DNA of 16,121 nucleotides from Bacteroidia bacterium (GCA_025358395.1 JANYJT010000034.1:1-16121); one strand, 5' to 3'; counted from the stretch's first letter, positions 1 through 7,843 are shown. The notes: generated by a model from the sequence alone, not told the origin. A program made the numbers and translations.

Positions 1-798
1 ATCCCTGCAAAGTTTTAGCACTTTTTCGTCTCCCACCAATCTCGCATAAGATGCCACTTGTGCATGCCACCACGAACCGTGATTATTCTTTGCATTCATC
101 TCATCGATGCCAAAAGGATGGGTCGTAAGCCATGAGATAAATTGTTTGAACCAATCCTTCATCTGCCCAATGTCTTTGCCTGAAGCATAAGGAGATTTTT
201 CCAGGATAAGTACTGATTGAGCCACATCCATCAACTGTCCGGCGTCAATGATTCCGGTCCCACGTCCGGTATTCACCCCCCGAATAGCCTGAGCATACAG
301 CATATTAGGGTTCATCATCGTTGCAGTATCCACCAACCATGCTTTCAAATGTTCCATGGCAGCTTTTACATAAATCTCTTTCCCGGTAAGAATCCATGCA
401 GAAGTGTGTGTTCCCACAATCCAGGAAAAATTTCGTAAATCATCATCATGATTCACGAAGCGACCCGGAAATCTCAGACCATCCTTCCGGATAAATGGTC
501 CATCAGGATGAGCCGGATCAGGCCACCAATAAGGTCCTTCAGAGTAAAAATCGTGTTTGCCACCCGCGCTCCGGGGTGATGAACTGGCAGTAACAGTGCG
601 GGGTTTTTCGTTCAGCAATTTATCGGCTCTTGAAACTGTTCTATCCCGTTCAATTGCCATTACTTGCTTTACAATAGAATCAGAAAAAGAAGAATTTTTA
701 TTGTCGCGGATGCTTGATTCTTTCTGGGCAAAAATGCCACCTGACAAAGAAAGCAAAAAGACAAATGGGAACATTTTTTTCAAAAAAACAGATGTCAT
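1..798 (-). CDS. Alginate-lyase-superfamily polysaccharide lyase (PL38/PL5-like), 3' end outside window
   Basis: The frame is open from the ATG at 798-796 to the window edge (266 codons), so the C-terminal part is missing only because the window ends. The N-terminus MTSVFLKKMF followed by FVFLLSLSGGIFAQ is a signal peptide, probably cleaved near residues 24/25, so the product is exported. It matches the upstream paralogue over its whole visible length, including YSEGPYWWPDP, WLVDTATMMNPN and NNHGSWW. In PF05426 lyases the Asn-His of the NNH motif (His240 here) neutralises or activates the uronate during beta-elimination. The catalytic Tyr/Arg region lies beyond the edge. It starts 11 bp after the preceding lyase and is the seventh gene of the operon. 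An internal ATG at 774 is an alternative start. The likely substrate class is a uronic-acid polymer such as glucuronan or alginate. The family is clear, but the specificity is not. Confidence 0.85.
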   Translation of the reverse strand, partial: MTSVFLKKMFPFVFLLSLSGGIFAQKESSIRDNKNSSFSDSIVKQVMAIERDRTVSRADKLLNEKPRTVTASSSPRSAGGKHDFYSEGPYWWPDPAHPDGPFIRKDGLRFPGRFVNHDDDLRNFSWIVGTHTSAWILTGKEIYVKAAMEHLKAWLVDTATMMNPNMLYAQAIRGVNTGRGTGIIDAGQLMDVAQSVLILEKSPYASGKDIGQMKDWFKQFISWLTTHPFGIDEMNAKNNHGSWWHAQVASYARLVGDEKVLKLCRD

Positions 799-809
799 CA
801 GATTAATCG

Positions 810-2153
810 TTATTGTTTGGTGTAATTTTGGTTTGACTGTAGTTGCCGGTTGGATGTGGTTTCCATGGTCGGCCCTAAATGAAAAACGGAGGAAGTCTTG
901 TTATTCTTGGTTTTCGCAAGAAGCGGATCTTCCAACCCTAACCAGAGCAATCTATTCTGCAGGAATTGATCCTTTCCTCCTTGTTTTTTCAGAGATTGAG
1001 CGTTTTTTGCCTTCCATATCTCGAACCATTCGTTGCTCCCTAGTGACAGTGCAGCGTAGAGCATGAACGGACGTGGTCCGGGTTGATCTTCCCAACGAGA
1101 TATATCTTTTCCATAGGGCCATTCTTCAGGATTCTTAACAAAAGGCATCATGAAATCCAATCCTTTTTTAATTCCTCGTCCATCGGGAAGCTCAAAATTC
1201 CACAAATCATTGTCTGGATCTGAAGCAATAGTTGCCAAAGTAGTAAGTGCGTCAAGATTGAAAAGGGAGTAGGAAAATGGCCTGGTTCTGGCCAATTCCA
1301 ATGGGAAACTTCCTATTTCAGACATTTGATTGGTAATGAGGATATTTTTGAATTGATTCCGGCAAAAGTCCAACTTCTTATGATCACCGAGGAGTGAAGA
1401 ATATGCAGCCACCTGGGTATGCCACCACGAACCATGGTTGTTTTTCGCATTCATCTCATGAATACCGTTTGGGTGCGTGGTTATCCATTCCAGCAATTTC
1501 CTGAACCATTCTTTATACTTTACGATAATTTTGGCATCTACCAGAGGGGATTGCTCCAATATTTGAACTGACCTGGCCACATCAATCAGTGGAGCACCAT
1601 CCAGGATTCCTGCGCCCCTGCCATTGTTAATGCCTGAAAGAGCCTCAGCATACAAAAAATTGGGATTCATCATGGTTGCCGTATCCACCATCCATGCCAT
1701 CAAATGTGGATGCACAGCCCTTACATATTTTTCTTCACCAGTTAACAAATAGGCTGATGTCAGCGTGCTGACCGTCCATGACATTTTCCCAAGCGCCGAT
1801 TCATGGTCCAGAAATAAGTCAGGATTCTTTTGTCCATCTTTCCGGATGTAAGGACCACCCGGATTTTTGGGATCGGGCCACCAATAGGGTCCTTCAGAGT
1901 AATAATCATGCTTTGTTCCCACACTCCTTTGGCAAGTGAAAGCTGTAATGGTCACAGGATTTTTCTTTAACAATCCGTTGGCCTTGCTGATTACATAATC
2001 TCTTTCCAAAGCAATCACCTCGCCAATCATTTGATCTGTGAAGCCTCGCTTCGCATGATCCATCTTTGAGATACAATTTGCAGAAACCAAGTGAACAGCA
2101 ATGAATTGCAGAATCACAAATAAACCAGCAAATTTTAACTCAGAATGAACCAT
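810..2153 (-). CDS. Alginate-lyase-superfamily polysaccharide lyase (PL38/PL5-like)
   Basis: A complete 447-residue protein with an N-terminal hydrophobic export signal (about residues 5-25). The body matches the alpha/alpha-barrel alginate_lyase fold (PF05426): YSEGPYWWPDP at about 85-95, a TMMNPN motif, KNNHGSWWH with Asn239-His240, and ELARTRPFSYSLFNL, where Tyr295 with Arg289/Arg291 corresponds to the Tyr/Arg of the PL5/PL38 active site. The known chemistry is beta-elimination at the uronic acid unit, giving 4,5-unsaturated oligosaccharides. This arrangement fits PL38 (glucuronan or polymannuronate lyases) better than classic PL5, but that is inference. The ATG overlaps the stop of the upstream sulfatase by one base (TAATG), which suggests coupled translation. 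A second, closely related lyase follows after 11 bp. By eye more than half of aligned positions are identical, so this is a tandem duplication that has since diverged. Confidence 0.88.
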   Translation of the reverse strand: MVHSELKFAGLFVILQFIAVHLVSANCISKMDHAKRGFTDQMIGEVIALERDYVISKANGLLKKNPVTITAFTCQRSVGTKHDYYSEGPYWWPDPKNPGGPYIRKDGQKNPDLFLDHESALGKMSWTVSTLTSAYLLTGEEKYVRAVHPHLMAWMVDTATMMNPNFLYAEALSGINNGRGAGILDGAPLIDVARSVQILEQSPLVDAKIIVKYKEWFRKLLEWITTHPNGIHEMNAKNNHGSWWHTQVAAYSSLLGDHKKLDFCRNQFKNILITNQMSEIGSFPLELARTRPFSYSLFNLDALTTLATIASDPDNDLWNFELPDGRGIKKGLDFMMPFVKNPEEWPYGKDISRWEDQPGPRPFMLYAALSLGSNEWFEIWKAKNAQSLKKQGGKDQFLQNRLLWLGLEDPLLAKTKNNKTSSVFHLGPTMETTSNRQLQSNQNYTKQ

Positions 2154-3766
2154 TAGTCAATATTGTTTCGTTTGGATTTTAAAAATTGGAGCATTTTGCT
2201 GTTTAAATCTTTGGCAACAGAATTGTAGCCCTTTTCATCGACAACATTTACTGTCTCATTTGGGTCTTTTTTGTAATCATACAGTTCGGTCGCAACGACT
2301 AAATCAGGACTAAAAGGTTTGAAGCTTCTGTAACTGTCTTTCATCCAGAGGGTATAACGATATTGAGCAGTTCGGATCGAATAACCCATAAATTGTCCGT
2401 CGGACCATCCGAGGCGTTCAGTATCCAATTTATTCAAGGTCCTTGGGTATTGACTAACGGAAAACTCTTTTACAGAAACAAAGGGATTTTTCATCACCGG
2501 AACCAGGCTCTTTCCATCCAGATAAGCAGGAATTGAAATGCCTGTCAATTCGCAAAGAGTCGGAAATATATCAACAAATTCGGATGGAGACTTGGTTTTT
2601 GAAGGTTTGATATCAGGAGATGAAACCAAAAGTGGGGCATGAGTGGCTTGTTCGAAATTGGTGTGTTTGCACCACAAATTATGGTCGCCCAGGTGCCAAC
2701 CATGGTCACCCCAAAGTACGATGATGGTATTTTTTGATAATCCAAGCGAATCCAATGTATTCAAAAGTATTCCAACTTGCGCATCGGTGTAGGAAGTTGC
2801 CGCATAATACCCGTGTATCAACTCTTTTTGTTTGTCTATCGGTAAATCCAAACCAACTTTTTGGTCTGAGAACGAAGATATTTCCGGAATGTCCGAATAG
2901 GCATACAATTCAGCTGAAGTATGGTAGGCAAGATCCGGACTGTTTAAGGCTTTTTGTTGAAACGGAGCGAGAGGCATCTCATCTCTCCTGTACAAATCCC
3001 AGTACTTTTTTGGTGCAACGAAGGGTAAATGAGGCTTCGTCAATCCAACTCCGAAGAAAAACGGTTTGCCTTCCTTGGCTAATCTTGCCAGGATGTCTTT
3101 GGCTTGTAAAGTGTTGGCACCGTCCTGGTAGGCATTGTCTGGAACATCCACACATTCGACAGACGGTTTGACAAATTTTCCAACATAGTCGTTTAGTTCC
3201 TTTCCCTTCAATCCTTTGGCCTGGCCTTCTGCATTGTATTTCTTGAACAATGCCTTTGTTTCAGGTTTTTGATATTGACCTTCCGGAATTCCGGTAGAGA
3301 CCGGATAATATTTGTCTGATTTTTTGAAATATGGTATGCTCCAGGAGGGTTTGTCGAGTTCATCATCCACACACCGTGAATCGAAAATTTTACCGATACC
3401 GGCAGTCTGATAGCCATTTGAAATGAAGTACTGAGGAATGGAAACAATATCGGGGTTGATATCTCGCATCTTCGTTTTCAAATCCCAAACCCGCGTATAA
3501 TCCGGACGCATCCCTGTCAATAAACTTGCCCGGGTTGGCCCTGAAACCGCCTGCTGGCAATAATTCTGCAAAAAAACAGTACCTCTGGCAGCAAGACGGT
3601 CTATATTTGGTGTTTTAACCAGTTTGTCACCATAACAGCCGAGAATCGGTTTCAGATCATCGACGGCGATGAAGAGGACATTCATTTTCTTTTCCTGCGC
3701 TTCCAGCGAAGAAAGGTTTAGCCCAAATTGAGCCACAATACCCAGTGAGGTAATGAATTTGTTCAT
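2153..3766 (-). CDS. Ser-type sulfatase, iduronate-2-sulfatase-like (S1 family, probably S1_7)
   Basis: A 537-residue exported arylsulfatase-fold enzyme. Residues 1-23 form a signal peptide ending near LEAQ. The metal-binding Asp pair is in FIAVDDLKP (Asp36, Asp37). The formylglycine motif is S75-G-P-T-R79, a Ser-type site (Ser codon TCA at 3542-3544). Ser-type sites are known to be converted to formylglycine by the radical-SAM enzyme anSME, not by the oxygen-dependent FGE; no such gene lies in the window. WGDHGWHLGDH (Asp354-His355) followed by NFEQATHAPL closely resembles the metal-site region of human iduronate-2-sulfatase. The role is probably removal of a sulfate ester from a uronate-containing glycan in the periplasm. 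Compared with the neighbouring sulfatase it carries about 30 extra residues around 155-205, near the expected substrate pocket. It sits 274 bp downstream of that gene and overlaps the following lyase by one base. The exact substrate is unknown. Confidence 0.9.
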   Translation of the reverse strand: MNKFITSLGIVAQFGLNLSSLEAQEKKMNVLFIAVDDLKPILGCYGDKLVKTPNIDRLAARGTVFLQNYCQQAVSGPTRASLLTGMRPDYTRVWDLKTKMRDINPDIVSIPQYFISNGYQTAGIGKIFDSRCVDDELDKPSWSIPYFKKSDKYYPVSTGIPEGQYQKPETKALFKKYNAEGQAKGLKGKELNDYVGKFVKPSVECVDVPDNAYQDGANTLQAKDILARLAKEGKPFFFGVGLTKPHLPFVAPKKYWDLYRRDEMPLAPFQQKALNSPDLAYHTSAELYAYSDIPEISSFSDQKVGLDLPIDKQKELIHGYYAATSYTDAQVGILLNTLDSLGLSKNTIIVLWGDHGWHLGDHNLWCKHTNFEQATHAPLLVSSPDIKPSKTKSPSEFVDIFPTLCELTGISIPAYLDGKSLVPVMKNPFVSVKEFSVSQYPRTLNKLDTERLGWSDGQFMGYSIRTAQYRYTLWMKDSYRSFKPFSPDLVVATELYDYKKDPNETVNVVDEKGYNSVAKDLNSKMLQFLKSKRNNID

Positions 3767-4040
3767 TTTTGGTCAGAATTATTCTTGGAGAATATGTTAT
3801 ATCTGCATTTACCACAAATTATTTTACAAGAAAATATGTTCTGAAAGATAAAGATTTTGTTATTGATAAAACTTCATCCATTTTCCAATCAGAGATCCTT
3901 TAGACAAAGTTTATGAATAAATTCCTGCCAAAAAAGCTACTAAAAGACAGGCAAATTCGATTACTCTAAGGATACTCTGATTGGATATTAATGGCTATTC
4001 AGTTTAAATTCAAAAATTCAGGACAAAATTTGGCGGGTAT
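3767..4040. other. Intergenic gap between the two sulfatases
   Basis: This is the only long gap within the otherwise tight minus-strand operon. It contains no credible gene. The short plus-strand reading frame overlapping it mostly mirrors the end of the Cys-type sulfatase. Its main content is the large inverted repeat at 3885-3984. I found no convincing -33/-7 pair for a separate promoter of the Ser-type sulfatase, and no classic GC-stem plus T-tract terminator for the gene before it. Confidence 0.6.
3885..3984. repeat. 100-bp imperfect inverted repeat (hairpin/cruciform) between sulfatase genes
   Basis: CCAATCAGAG at 3885-3894 is exactly complementary to CTCTGATTGG at 3975-3984. After one unpaired base (3974), ATCCTT at 3895-3900 pairs with AAGGAT at 3968-3973. 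After another bulge (3901), AGA at 3902-3904 pairs with TCT at 3965-3967. This gives 19 base pairs with two single-base bulges. Inside, AATT (about 3920) and TGCC (about 3926) can pair with GGCA and AATT near 3950-3958, which extends the stem around an A-rich loop. No T-tract follows on the minus-strand transcript, so it is not a standard intrinsic terminator. It could be an mRNA processing or stability element, or the remnant of a small non-autonomous inverted-repeat element. Confidence 0.6.
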
Positions 4041-5630
4041 TCAATCTTCACTTTTCGCTTTGCCTTTTTTCCCTTTCTTCGTATCTGAACCTACAGGGAT
4101 TGGAGCTTTGAAATCGGCTAATTTGCCATATTCGACAGAGCTCTTGTACTCACGTTGCATACTTTCCTGGAATAGCTTCTCCATTTTCAGCTGATCCTGT
4201 TTGTATTCAGGTTTGTCAACGATACTTACTTTCTCAAGCGGATCCTTCTCATAATCATACATTTCGCGGGCCATGACATTTTTCTTGTCATAGGGCATGT
4301 TCGTCCTGAAGCTGTTATTCATCCATTCGGTGTAACGGAACCTTTCGGTACGGATTGTATAGCCCATTACTTTGGCACCTTCACGTGGATATTGGCTAAA
4401 GGCATATTCCCGCAATTTTGAATCAGGATTATTAATGGCAGGTACCAGACTAATGCCATCCAGGTATTTGGGTGCGGGCACTTTGATTAATTCGCAAAGT
4501 GTCGGATATACATCAGTAAATTCGCATAAGGTAACAGGCCTGATCCCTGGTTTTGAACCGGGAACGCTCATCATCAATAGTGTATGCGTTGCCTGTTCGA
4601 AATCCGTGTGTTTGTTCCACAATCCGTGATCGCCCAGATGCCATCCATGGTCGCCCCACAGAACGATGATCGTATTTTCACGTATTTTCAAGCGATCAAG
4701 TTCATTAAGTAATTGCATGATTTGAGTATCGGTATAAGACATGGCCGCATAATACCCATGAAGCAATTCCTTTTGCTTGGCCACAGGCAAATGATCCAAT
4801 TCCTTTTCTGAATAACTGTCAAATTGAGGAATATCTGTATAGCTTTTTAGCTCACCGGAAACATGATAGGCAATATCCGGACTGTTTGCTGCCTTCTTTT
4901 GGAAAGGAGCAACTTCAAATTTATTTCTGTCATATAAATCCCAGTATTTTTTTGGGGAGACAAAAGGAAGATGGGGTTTCAGAAATCCGACAGCCAGAAA
5001 AAATGGTTTGTCACCTTTGCTAAGGCTATCCATCAGCTGGATGGCCATTCCGGTCATTTTACCATCGTGGTAAGTTTCATCAGGAACATCTGCACATTCG
5101 GTAGCAGCTCCTTTTCCCCGATCATTTGTTGCACCCGGGAGAACATAGGTTTTGCACTTTGGATCCCGGTAAGGAATGCTCCATGATGGGGCATCATGGC
5201 CTGGGCCGGCACTTCCCATGTGATAGATCTTACCCATGGCAGCCGTTTCGTAGCCCATAGATTTGAAATATTGGGGCATCGTAACCACGTTCGGATTAAC
5301 CTGCCGAAAGTCCGTAATTAGATCCCAGATTCGGGTTCTGTCTGGCCTCATACCAGTCATAATACTGGCTCTCGTGGCTGCACAAATGGCTTGCTGGCAG
5401 TAGCTGCTGGTAAATACAATTCCCTCTTTGGCCAGGCGATCCATCCCGGGAGTTTTAGCCAGTTTGTCGCCATAGGCACCAGCCGTAGGTTTAAGATCAT
5501 CAACTGCGATAAATAATATATTTGGCCTCAACGGTTTTTCCTTTGAATTTCCGGCATAAATCGGGAATGATGCCAAACCTATCAGTGCCAGACTTAGATT
5601 CACTTTTTGAACAGAAAAATTTCTTGACAT
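4041..5630 (-). CDS. Cys-type sulfatase, iduronate-2-sulfatase-like, with C-x-A-x-R motif
   Basis: A 529-residue exported sulfatase with a signal peptide (about 1-26, ending PIYAG). Asp44-Asp45 in FIAVDDLKP bind the metal. The nucleophile motif is C83-A-A-T-R87 (Cys codon at 5384-5382). The Cys is the residue oxidised to formylglycine, but the usual proline at the third position is alanine. WGDHGWHLGDH (Asp327-His328), NKHTDFEQATH and MGYTIRTERFRYTEW place it in the iduronate-2-sulfatase-like S1 group with the downstream paralogue. A further difference is ATHTLL where the relatives have ATHxPL. The C-terminus carries a Lys/Gly-rich tail (roughly the last 15 residues) absent from the paralogue. 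It follows the lipoprotein gene by 10 bp. It probably removes sulfate from the PUL glycan at a different position or linkage than its neighbour. The family is secure, but the regiospecificity is unknown. Confidence 0.9.
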   Translation of the reverse strand: MSRNFSVQKVNLSLALIGLASFPIYAGNSKEKPLRPNILFIAVDDLKPTAGAYGDKLAKTPGMDRLAKEGIVFTSSYCQQAICAATRASIMTGMRPDRTRIWDLITDFRQVNPNVVTMPQYFKSMGYETAAMGKIYHMGSAGPGHDAPSWSIPYRDPKCKTYVLPGATNDRGKGAATECADVPDETYHDGKMTGMAIQLMDSLSKGDKPFFLAVGFLKPHLPFVSPKKYWDLYDRNKFEVAPFQKKAANSPDIAYHVSGELKSYTDIPQFDSYSEKELDHLPVAKQKELLHGYYAAMSYTDTQIMQLLNELDRLKIRENTIIVLWGDHGWHLGDHGLWNKHTDFEQATHTLLMMSVPGSKPGIRPVTLCEFTDVYPTLCELIKVPAPKYLDGISLVPAINNPDSKLREYAFSQYPREGAKVMGYTIRTERFRYTEWMNNSFRTNMPYDKKNVMAREMYDYEKDPLEKVSIVDKPEYKQDQLKMEKLFQESMQREYKSSVEYGKLADFKAPIPVGSDTKKGKKGKAKSED

Positions 5631-5640
5631 AATAAGATTA

Positions 5641-6264
5641 TTATTTAATTACAGCAGAACTAAATGCTGATGATGCAATTTTGAGTTTGTCAATTGCTTC
5701 AGTAATCTGCCGATCAATAGTTGTGGTTGATGCATCCCGCGTAGTGGTGGCATTTTTTATCGCTAAGGTAAAATCGGCTTTGGCTGTTAAAGAAACATTG
5801 CCAATAGCGGTGCCTGCTATAATGCTGTTATTTAAAGTATTAGCAGTAGTTATTGCATCATTTAGCGGACGTTTATCGCATAAATTTATTCCTGTCCAAA
5901 ATGCTTTACCCGGAGTCCCAAGGGCTTGATTTCCAGCAACAATTTGAGGAATTGTCAACGTTGGATTTACCAGTACCAGCGAATCAGCAACCAAAGCTGT
6001 CAGATAGGCTTTTTGGATGGTTACAAAAGCAGTAGCAGTTACCGCATTAAGAGTTGCTGAGTAATCATCTTTGTCGTATCCAACTTTTCTCCCTCTTGCA
6101 AACGTTAATTCGGCGTTCACGAAAGGCTTGAATTCAGCAATATATTCATCAAGTGTTTTTAGCGTTACAACCGCTGAAGGATCCTTTGTGCAAGAGTTTA
6201 AAGCAATTCCACAAACAAGAACCAGTATCAAAAAAATATTTTCCATTCGTTTCATAATCTGCAT
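5641..6264 (-). CDS. Surface lipoprotein with FIVAR-like helical region, candidate glycan-binding protein
   Basis: A 207-residue protein with a lipoprotein signal: a hydrophobic stretch then LNSC, lipidated Cys25, followed by TKDPS. The Lys-Asp just after the Cys resembles the surface-export signal of Bacteroidota lipoproteins. The rest is mainly helical, with two Ala/Thr/Ile-rich segments (about 40-100 and 125-205). The second has the spacing of FIVAR-type three-helix modules (LNDAITTANTL, FTLAIKNATTTRD, ITEAIDKLKIAS). No catalytic motif is visible. It occupies the position after susD where PULs usually encode SusE/SusF-like or other surface glycan-binding lipoproteins, so a binding or spacer role is inferred. 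An in-frame ATG at 6255-6253 (MKRMEN) gives a more typical signal peptide and may be the true start, because the ATG at 6264 lies inside a short duplicated sequence. Specific function is unknown. Confidence 0.75.
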   Translation of the reverse strand: MQIMKRMENIFLILVLVCGIALNSCTKDPSAVVTLKTLDEYIAEFKPFVNAELTFARGRKVGYDKDDYSATLNAVTATAFVTIQKAYLTALVADSLVLVNPTLTIPQIVAGNQALGTPGKAFWTGINLCDKRPLNDAITTANTLNNSIIAGTAIGNVSLTAKADFTLAIKNATTTRDASTTTIDRQITEAIDKLKIASSAFSSAVIK

Positions 6265-6291
6265 TTTTTAACAATTAATAATCTGCATTTT
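6254..6291. repeat. 14-bp direct repeat at the susD/lipoprotein junction
   Basis: ATAATCTGCATTTT occurs at 6254-6267 and again at 6278-6291, 24 bp apart. One copy encodes the last residues of SusD (NAD and part of Y). The other contains the upstream candidate ATG of the lipoprotein gene. The copies look like a local duplication that brought an ATG into the leader. Confidence 0.7.
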
Positions 6292-7843
6292 GAGGTATTT
6301 TCAGCTTGTCATTTGAATCGATTTCCTGTTGCGGAATCGGTAACAACAAGCGACTCGTCTTAAAGTAATTTTGAGTTGGCGGAACAATAGGGTTGTACAA
6401 TGAATACAAAACGGCCCAGTCTGTAACAAAAACGCTGTTTTTCAGAATAGTAATAGCTTTTTCCGGATCACCATAAGAAACATTCATTCGCAAAAGGTCG
6501 AACCACCGCTGGTCTTCAAAAGCAAATTCAAGACGCCTTTCTTTGTAAATAGCATCAAGAGCTGTGGTTGGCGATGTAAATGCTGCCAAAGGTGCTACTC
6601 CTGCTCTGACCCTGATCTTATTAACATCGTTATGAGCACCGGCAAAATTACCATCCTGAGCCATAATTTCCGCGTGTAACAAAACAACATCAGCATAGCG
6701 GAGAACGATCCAGTCATTTTCAGACTGGTTAGCCTGCGTCATATTAGGATCAATGTATTTTGATGGATAGTAAATAGTTGTTGTCTTGTTCTTTACGTAA
6801 ATTCTGAAACAAGCATCTGTACGTTTGTCCAGTGGATCAGCCATAAAGAGCTTAGTCAGTTCAGGTGTTGGATTAAGGTGCCCACCGGGAGTTCCGATTT
6901 TTAGAAATAAATTGGCGGTACCATCCGGTGCAAACAGAGTCCAGTAAGGGGAACCAATTCCTGCAGACCCTCCCATATAGCGGACTGCAAATATGATCTC
7001 CTTGTTCAACTCGTTGGAGATATCAAAAATGCTTGCATATGGACTTAGCGTAGCACCGGCTACTGTGATACCGGTTGTTAGCAGATTGTATTGATTGGAA
7101 TTGATGATTTCCTCCAGTAAGCTTTTCGCAGTTGCCAAATTGGCTGTTCCTCCAAGTGTCAGATAAGCTTTGGCCAACATACCTTTGGCAGCCCATTTGG
7201 TAACCCTTCCCTGATCTGAAGAAGAGGAATAGGAAGAGGGTAACTGAGCAGCGGCTTTGGTTAAATCCGGGATGATGATGTCGTTGTAAATCTCTGCTAC
7301 CGGACTGCGAGTATAGGTTTTTGCTTCATCCAAGGTAACCACCTTTGTGATTTTAAACATATCACCCCATAAGCCTACAAGTGTAAAATAGTGATATCCA
7401 CGTATGAATAATAGTTCACCTTCGTACTGAGAACGTTGCGCCTCTGTTGTAACGAAAGGCTGACCAACCGCAACAGAAGGAAGAATCGCATTGACATTCA
7501 TGATATTCTGAAAGTATTTATACCAAAAATTGTACAATGTCGGCTGACTTGTTGGCGTACGAAAGAATTTTATGTCCGTCAGGTCAACTCTTGGTGCTGA
7601 ACCGGTACCGGTACTATTCACACAGCCATTGTCACTTCTGTTTTCGGTATATCTCCATTCGTCTGTGAGAACATTAGCCATTCCGGCATAACAGCCGATA
7701 ATACCTTCATTAATGGTCATCGGACTGTTGAAGAAGCCATCCTGAACCAATTTCGATTGCGGAGTGTCCATTATCAGATCCTGACATGCTGTAATTGAGA
7801 ACAGTATCAGTAAAGTGATGATGTTTGAAATTTTATTTTTCAT
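6275..7843 (-). CDS. SusD/RagB-family outer-membrane glycan-binding lipoprotein
   Basis: The ATG at 7843-7841 gives 522 residues. A longer frame would begin at TTG 7849, but the ATG yields a typical MKNKISNIITLLILFSITAC signal with lipidated Cys20. SusD features are all present: the N-terminal DTPQSKLVQDGFFNSP motif, helical TPR-like repeats (for example LFIRGYHYFTLVGLWGDM and KWAAKGMLAKAYLTLGG), WIVLRYADVVLLHAE, ERRLEFAFEDQRWFDLLR, and the closing LLPIPQQEIDSN with PQNADY at the end. SusD proteins sit on the cell surface as a lid over the SusC channel and bind the oligosaccharide to be imported. The gene starts 21 bp after the susC-like gene and ends 10 bp before the lipoprotein gene, as expected for one transcript. 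Specificity cannot be read from sequence. Confidence 0.96.
   Translation of the reverse strand: MKNKISNIITLLILFSITACQDLIMDTPQSKLVQDGFFNSPMTINEGIIGCYAGMANVLTDEWRYTENRSDNGCVNSTGTGSAPRVDLTDIKFFRTPTSQPTLYNFWYKYFQNIMNVNAILPSVAVGQPFVTTEAQRSQYEGELLFIRGYHYFTLVGLWGDMFKITKVVTLDEAKTYTRSPVAEIYNDIIIPDLTKAAAQLPSSYSSSSDQGRVTKWAAKGMLAKAYLTLGGTANLATAKSLLEEIINSNQYNLLTTGITVAGATLSPYASIFDISNELNKEIIFAVRYMGGSAGIGSPYWTLFAPDGTANLFLKIGTPGGHLNPTPELTKLFMADPLDKRTDACFRIYVKNKTTTIYYPSKYIDPNMTQANQSENDWIVLRYADVVLLHAEIMAQDGNFAGAHNDVNKIRVRAGVAPLAAFTSPTTALDAIYKERRLEFAFEDQRWFDLLRMNVSYGDPEKAITILKNSVFVTDWAVLYSLYNPIVPPTQNYFKTSRLLLPIPQQEIDSNDKLKIPQNADY

Noticed and set aside
1..798. The second lyase as a truncated pseudogene
   Set aside because: The frame is open to the window edge with all visible conserved motifs intact. 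The missing end is a boundary effect.
557..1066. Plus-strand 169-codon frame across the lyase genes
   Set aside because: It is antisense to two well-supported lyase genes and has no recognisable protein features.
3767..4040. Independent promoter or intrinsic terminator between the sulfatases
   Set aside because: No TTG/TAnnTTTG pair with acceptable spacing and no GC-rich stem followed by a T-tract was found.
3991..4194. Plus-strand small frame at the end of the Cys-type sulfatase
   Set aside because: Its sequence is antisense to the Lys-rich sulfatase tail and shows no leader signal, so I treat it as a shadow frame.
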